A stretch of 64,000 nucleotides of DNA from Caulobacter vibrioides. GTDB lineage: Bacteria; Pseudomonadota; Alphaproteobacteria; Caulobacterales; Caulobacteraceae. The first letter of the stretch is position 1; each line of letters begins with the position of its first letter. The notes beneath the pieces are model-generated. The model saw only the letters and a program-made list of their open reading frames with translations, was not told the DNA's origin and did not search any database. The translations under genes and the position numbers were made by a program. This document shows, one piece after another, positions 60,511-64,000 of the stretch. The stretch is from NCBI RefSeq assembly GCF_002858865.1, contig NZ_PJRR01000009.1, forward strand, positions 62,001 through 126,000, in the 5' to 3' direction.

Positions 60511-61910
60511 CCCGCTCCGCCGACTTCAGCCGGAACGTACTTCTCCCGCATGGTGACCAGTTCCTCAGCCAGGGTCGGGTGGACGGCGCAAGTGGAATCC
60601 CACTGCGGCTTGGTCACGCCCATCTTCACGGCGATCGCGGCCATCTGGATGATCTCGGGCGAGTCGGGACCGACCACATGGACGCCGAGAATGCGCTCAT
60701 CATCCTGCTTGACCACCAGCTTGATCAGGCACCGCTCCTGGCCGCCATAGAAGGTGACCTTCATCGGTCGGAAGATCGAGCGATAGATGTCGACCTTGCC
60801 GAACGCCTGGCGGGCCTCGGCCTCACTCATGCCCACAGCGCCGACCGGCGGCTGGGAGAACACCGCCGAGGCGACCAGGTCATGATCAAAGGTCGTCGGG
60901 TTGCCGTAGAACTCGGTCTGGGCGAAGGCCGCGCCCTCGCGGATCGCCACCGGCGTCAGGTTGATCCGGTCGGTGACATCGCCAACCGCCCAAATGCTCT
61001 CGACATTGGTCTTGGAGTACTTGTCGACCGCGATCGCGCCCTTGTCGTTCAGCTTCACGCCGGCCTTCTCCAGGCCCAGGCCCTGGACGTAGGGCTCGCG
61101 ACCGGTGGCGAACATCACCGCCTCGGTCTCGAAGGTCAGGTCGTTGCTGAGCGTGCTCAGCAGCCGGCCGTCTTCCATCTTCTCGATGCTCTTGTGCGAG
61201 CAGCCTAGAACCACCTTGATCCCGCGCTTTTCCAGCTCGTCGGCCAGGTGCATCCGCACGTCGTCGTCGAAGCCGCGCAGGATGTTGGCCCCGCGATAGA
61301 GCAGCGTCGTCTGGACGCCGAGGCCCGCATAGATGCCCGCGAACTCGACGGCGATATAGCCACCGCCCACGACCAAGACGCTCTTGGGCAGGGTCGGCAG
61401 ATGGAACGCCTCGTCCGAGGTGATGCCTAGCTCCGCGCCGGGGAAATCGGGACGCACGGGCCGCCCGCCGGTAGCCACCAGGATCTTGCGGGCCGTGTAG
61501 GTCCCCGCATCGTCGCTGCCGTCCTTGGGCAGGACTTCCACGGTGTGGGCGTCGACGATCTGGGCGCGACCGTGCAGCAGGTGCGCGCCGGCCTTCTGGA
61601 GATTGGTGACGTAGATGCCCGACAGACGCGCGATCTCGACGTCCTTTTCGTGCAGGAAGGTCTTCCAGTCGAAGCGGGCGTCGTCGATCGTCCAGCCATA
61701 GCCCTTGGCCGTCTTCAGCTGGCTGGTGACCTCGCTGGCGTAGACCATGAACTTCTTGGGCACGCAGCCGCGCACCACGCACGTGCCGCCGACCCGATAC
61801 TCCTCGGCCACGGCCACCTTGGCGCCGCTCAGCGCCGCGAGACGCGCGGCCCGCACGCCGCCGGAGCCCGCGCCGATGACGAAGAGATCAAAGTCGTAGT
61901 CAGCCATCAT
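60507..61910 (-). CDS. gor: Glutathione-disulfide reductase
   Basis: This 467-residue FAD flavoenzyme uses NADPH to reduce glutathione disulfide. The FAD fold is 'FDLFVIGAGSGGVRAARLA', the redox-active disulfide lies in 'GGTCVVRGCVPKKFMVYAS' (about residues 44-62), the NAD(P)H fold in 'VLVVGGGYIAVEFAGIYAGLG' region and the catalytic C-terminal His in 'WDSTCAVHPTLAEELVT'. 'YRGANILRGFDDD' with the Arg after the second glycine fold is consistent with NADPH. It starts 40 nt downstream of rpiA in the same operon and is coupled to the O-antigen ligase-like gene. Confidence 0.94.
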   Translation of the reverse strand: MMADYDFDLFVIGAGSGGVRAARLAALSGAKVAVAEEYRVGGTCVVRGCVPKKFMVYASEVTSQLKTAKGYGWTIDDARFDWKTFLHEKDVEIARLSGIYVTNLQKAGAHLLHGRAQIVDAHTVEVLPKDGSDDAGTYTARKILVATGGRPVRPDFPGAELGITSDEAFHLPTLPKSVLVVGGGYIAVEFAGIYAGLGVQTTLLYRGANILRGFDDDVRMHLADELEKRGIKVVLGCSHKSIEKMEDGRLLSTLSNDLTFETEAVMFATGREPYVQGLGLEKAGVKLNDKGAIAVDKYSKTNVESIWAVGDVTDRINLTPVAIREGAAFAQTEFYGNPTTFDHDLVASAVFSQPPVGAVGMSEAEARQAFGKVDIYRSIFRPMKVTFYGGQERCLIKLVVKQDDERILGVHVVGPDSPEIIQMAAIAVKMGVTKPQWDSTCAVHPTLAEELVTMREKYVPAEVGGAG

Positions 61911-61949
61911 CGGCCTCCGGAAGCGAAACGGGTCGGCTTATGTAGGACG

Positions 61950-62633
61950 TCAGGGCTGCAGGCGCACCACGCCCTCGTCCGTGCCCACCAGGGCCTCATC
62001 GGCGAGGTCAAGGAACAGGCCGTGGTCGACAACGCCGGTCACGCTCTTCAGCGCCGCAGCCAGCGCCGTGGGATCCTCGATCTTGCCCGAGGCCATGTCG
62101 TAGATCAGGTTGCCGCCGTCGGTGACCACCATGCCACGCTCGGCCGTACGCAGGCGCGGGGGCGGCAGGTCGAACTCGGCGGCGATGTCGGCGAGACGAT
62201 AGCCGGTGTGGACGTGACCAAAGCGCACCACCTCGATCGGCAGCGGGAACTTGCCCAGGGCCGGCACGCGCTTGGCCGCGTCAGCGATGACGACACAGCG
62301 GGTCGACGCTTCCCAGACCAGCTTCTCGCGCAGCAGCGCCGCGCCGCCGCCCTTGATCAGCGACAGGCCCGGACCGATCTCGTCGGCGCCGTCCACGGTC
62401 AGGTCGACGGTCTTCACATCGTCCAGCGCCGCCAGCGGAATGCCCAGCTCGCGGGCCAGGGCGGCGGTGGCGTCCGAGGTCGGCACGCCGCGAATGTCTT
62501 TCAGGCCGCGCGCGGCCAGCGCCTTGACGAACCAGGCGGCCGTGGAGCCGGTGCCCAGGCCGACCACCATGCCGTTCTCGACAAGCTCGGCGGCGGCTTC
62601 GCCCGAAATGCGCTTCTGGTCGTCGGCGCTCAT
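61950..62633 (-). CDS. rpiA: Ribose-5-phosphate isomerase A
   Basis: This 227-residue enzyme interconverts ribose-5-phosphate and ribulose-5-phosphate in the pentose phosphate pathway. Signatures are '[18 protein letters not shown]', '[20 protein letters not shown]' (active-site acids), '[15 protein letters not shown]' and '[12 protein letters not shown]'. The start is the ATG at 62633, overlapping the glmU stop (ATGA). The length is normal. Along with kdsD upstream in the window, ribulose-5-phosphate handling is well represented. Confidence 0.96.
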   Translation of the reverse strand: MSADDQKRISGEAAAELVENGMVVGLGTGSTAAWFVKALAARGLKDIRGVPTSDATAALARELGIPLAALDDVKTVDLTVDGADEIGPGLSLIKGGGAALLREKLVWEASTRCVVIADAAKRVPALGKFPLPIEVVRFGHVHTGYRLADIAAEFDLPPPRLRTAERGMVVTDGGNLIYDMASGKIEDPTALAAALKSVTGVVDHGLFLDLADEALVGTDEGVVRLQP

Positions 62634-64000
62634 GCCTTCTTGTCCTTCTTCTTGTCCTTCTGGGCCTGCTTGATCGCCCGGAACTTGGTGGCCCAACCGG
62701 CCTTGCTGGTCTGGTCGGCGCGCGACAGAGCCAGCGCCCCGTCCTCGACGTCCTTGGTGATCACCGAGCCCGAGCCGGTCATCGCGCCGTCGCCCACCCG
62801 CACGGGCGCGACCAGGGCGCTGTTGGAGCCGATGAACGCGCCCTTGCCGACGTGGGTCTCGAACTTCTCGAAGCCGTCGTAGTTACAGAAGATCGTGCCG
62901 GCGCCGATATTGGCCTTCTCGCCGACCGAGCCGTCGCCGAGATAGCTGAGATGGTTGGCCTTGGCGCCCGCGCCGACCTTGACCTTCTTGACCTCGACGA
63001 AGTTGCCGATGTGCGCCTCCGCACCGATCTCGGCGCCGGGCCGCAGGCGCGCATAGGGACCGATCAGGGCCCCCTCGCCGACCACCGCGCCCTCCAAATG
63101 GCTGAAGGCCTTGATGACCGCGCCGCTGGCGACGCTGACGCCGGGTCCAAACACCACGAACGGTTCGACCACCGCGCCGCCGGCGATCTGGGTGTCCCAG
63201 GCCAGATGGACGGTGTCCGGGGCGGGCATGGTGACCCCGTCGACCATCAGCGCCTTGCGACGGTTCTGCTGCCAGACGGCCTCGGCGGCGGCGAGCTCGG
63301 CCTGGGCGTTGACGCCCTGCACCGACGCTTCAGGGGCGAAGGCCGCGCGCGTCGACAGGTGACGCTCATGCGCCAGGCCCACCACGTCGGTCAGATAGTA
63401 CTCGCCCTTGGCGTTGTCGTTGCGGACATTGGCCAGCAGGTCGAACAAAACCGCGCGGTCAGCGGCCAGCACGCCGGAATTGCAGTGCTTGACCTGCTTG
63501 GTCGCCAGATCAGCTTCCTTTTCCTCGACGATGCGCAGCAGCACATGACCCGGCGCCAGGATGAGGCGGCCATAGCCGGTCGGGTTCTGCGCCTCAAAGC
63601 CCAGCACTGCCACGTGGGCGCCGTTGGTGATCAGGTCGAACAGCGGCGCGATCACCGGAGCAGTCGTCAGCGGGCAGTCGGCGTAGGTGACGACGACGTC
63701 GCCATGGAAGTCCGCCAGGGCGTCCTTAGCCGCCAGAACCGCATGTCCGGTGCCCAGCGGCGGATCCTGGATCACGGTGGCGTCGGGGCCCAGACGCTTG
63801 CGAGCGCTCTCACCGACCTGCGGGCTGTGGGCGCCCACCACGACGATGATGCGCTCGCAGCCCAGCCCCTCGGCCGCGTCGATGGCGTGGTCCAGCAAGG
63901 TGCGGCCGGCCAGTCGGTGCAACACCTTGGGCGTCGGCGACTTCATCCGCGTGCCCTGCCCGGCGGCCAGGATCACGGCGGCGCGCGGACGAACGGGCTT
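62630..64000 (-). CDS. glmU: GlmU, bifunctional UDP-GlcNAc pyrophosphorylase (5' end cut by window)
   Basis: At least 456 codons are visible; the start lies beyond the right edge, since reading continues in frame through '[16 protein letters not shown]' to position 64000 without a start codon. The N-terminal uridyltransferase domain has the '[17 protein letters not shown]' nucleotide loop, '[13 protein letters not shown]' and '[10 protein letters not shown]'. The C-terminal left-handed beta-helix acetyltransferase domain has '[20 protein letters not shown]', '[17 protein letters not shown]' and the catalytic His in that region. It makes UDP-GlcNAc for peptidoglycan and lipopolysaccharide. A Lys-rich tail ends the protein, and its stop overlaps rpiA. 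Confidence 0.95.
   Translation of the reverse strand, partial: KPVRPRAAVILAAGQGTRMKSPTPKVLHRLAGRTLLDHAIDAAEGLGCERIIVVVGAHSPQVGESARKRLGPDATVIQDPPLGTGHAVLAAKDALADFHGDVVVTYADCPLTTAPVIAPLFDLITNGAHVAVLGFEAQNPTGYGRLILAPGHVLLRIVEEKEADLATKQVKHCNSGVLAADRAVLFDLLANVRNDNAKGEYYLTDVVGLAHERHLSTRAAFAPEASVQGVNAQAELAAAEAVWQQNRRKALMVDGVTMPAPDTVHLAWDTQIAGGAVVEPFVVFGPGVSVASGAVIKAFSHLEGAVVGEGALIGPYARLRPGAEIGAEAHIGNFVEVKKVKVGAGAKANHLSYLGDGSVGEKANIGAGTIFCNYDGFEKFETHVGKGAFIGSNSALVAPVRVGDGAMTGSGSVITKDVEDGALALSRADQTSKAGWATKFRAIKQAQKDKKKDKKA

Noticed and set aside
63974..63976. GTG at 63974-63976 as the start of GlmU
   Set aside because: It falls inside the nucleotide-binding loop; the reading frame continues upstream with family-typical residues to the window edge, so the gene is simply cut.

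Overview
The window is chromosomal DNA of high G+C content, almost certainly from Caulobacter crescentus (C. vibrioides) or a very close relative. The diagnosis rests on three recognisable loci: gcrA (the GANTC-methylation-dependent cell-cycle regulator), a Cle-type CheY-like c-di-GMP effector, and the complete malA/malI/malY maltodextrin locus. Genes are densely packed on both strands, often with 1-4 nt stop/start overlaps. I see no prophage, insertion sequence, CRISPR array or rRNA operon. There is one tRNA gene, for a CAU anticodon (best fit tRNA-Ile2).

Layout. 0-8.9 kb: ABC-2 permease, gcrA with a promoter carrying CtrA-, DnaA- and CcrM-type sites, xseA, a DUF2093 protein, an unusual M23 peptidase, the Cle-like protein, a lipid A-type acyltransferase, an XRE regulator, hisN, a lysophospholipase-like hydrolase and an SCP2 protein. 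8.9-15 kb: two duplicated exported methyltransferase-fold proteins, a small heat-shock gene behind a probable ROSE RNA thermometer, and two large pentapeptide-repeat paralogues. 15-24 kb: sugar-phosphate enzymes (gpmA, kdsD, phosphomannomutase/phosphoglucomutase), a GNAT protein, an exported nucleosidase, an exported Dabb protein, upp and a two-subunit molybdenum hydroxylase. 24-34.8 kb: Nudix and endonuclease III-like proteins, an exported beta-lactamase-fold hydrolase, a VanX-type dipeptidase, mmsA, a flavin reductase, a surface-polysaccharide operon (HfsK-like acyltransferase, GT2 glycosyltransferase that is probably hfsL, cupin/JmjC-like protein) and msrC.

34.8-50.6 kb: a chemoreceptor, then the maltodextrin utilisation locus. 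MalA (outer-membrane TonB receptor), a periplasmic alpha-amylase, a cytoplasmic GH13 glucosidase, an exported GH15 glucoamylase, the inner-membrane transporter MalY and the LacI-type repressor MalI form one pathway: import of maltodextrins across the outer membrane, periplasmic trimming, inner-membrane import and cytoplasmic hydrolysis. Inverted repeats centred on CTTTGCAAG in both divergent promoter regions are candidate MalI operators. A flavin-dependent tryptophan halogenase-family gene follows malA.

50.6-64 kb: a small membrane protein, the tRNA, a SIMPL-domain protein, a lipoprotein, panD, an exported protein followed by an M23 lipoprotein, an esterase, a FATP-type acyl-CoA synthetase, class II DAHP synthase, and a translationally coupled series glmU (cut by the window edge)-rpiA-gor-O-antigen ligase-like gene.

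Non-coding structure includes a 114-bp element with perfect 26-bp terminal inverted repeats downstream of gcrA and two near-identical 122-bp palindromic elements 7.8 kb apart in opposite orientation. Function assignments are from reading the translated sequence and family knowledge; no search was run.
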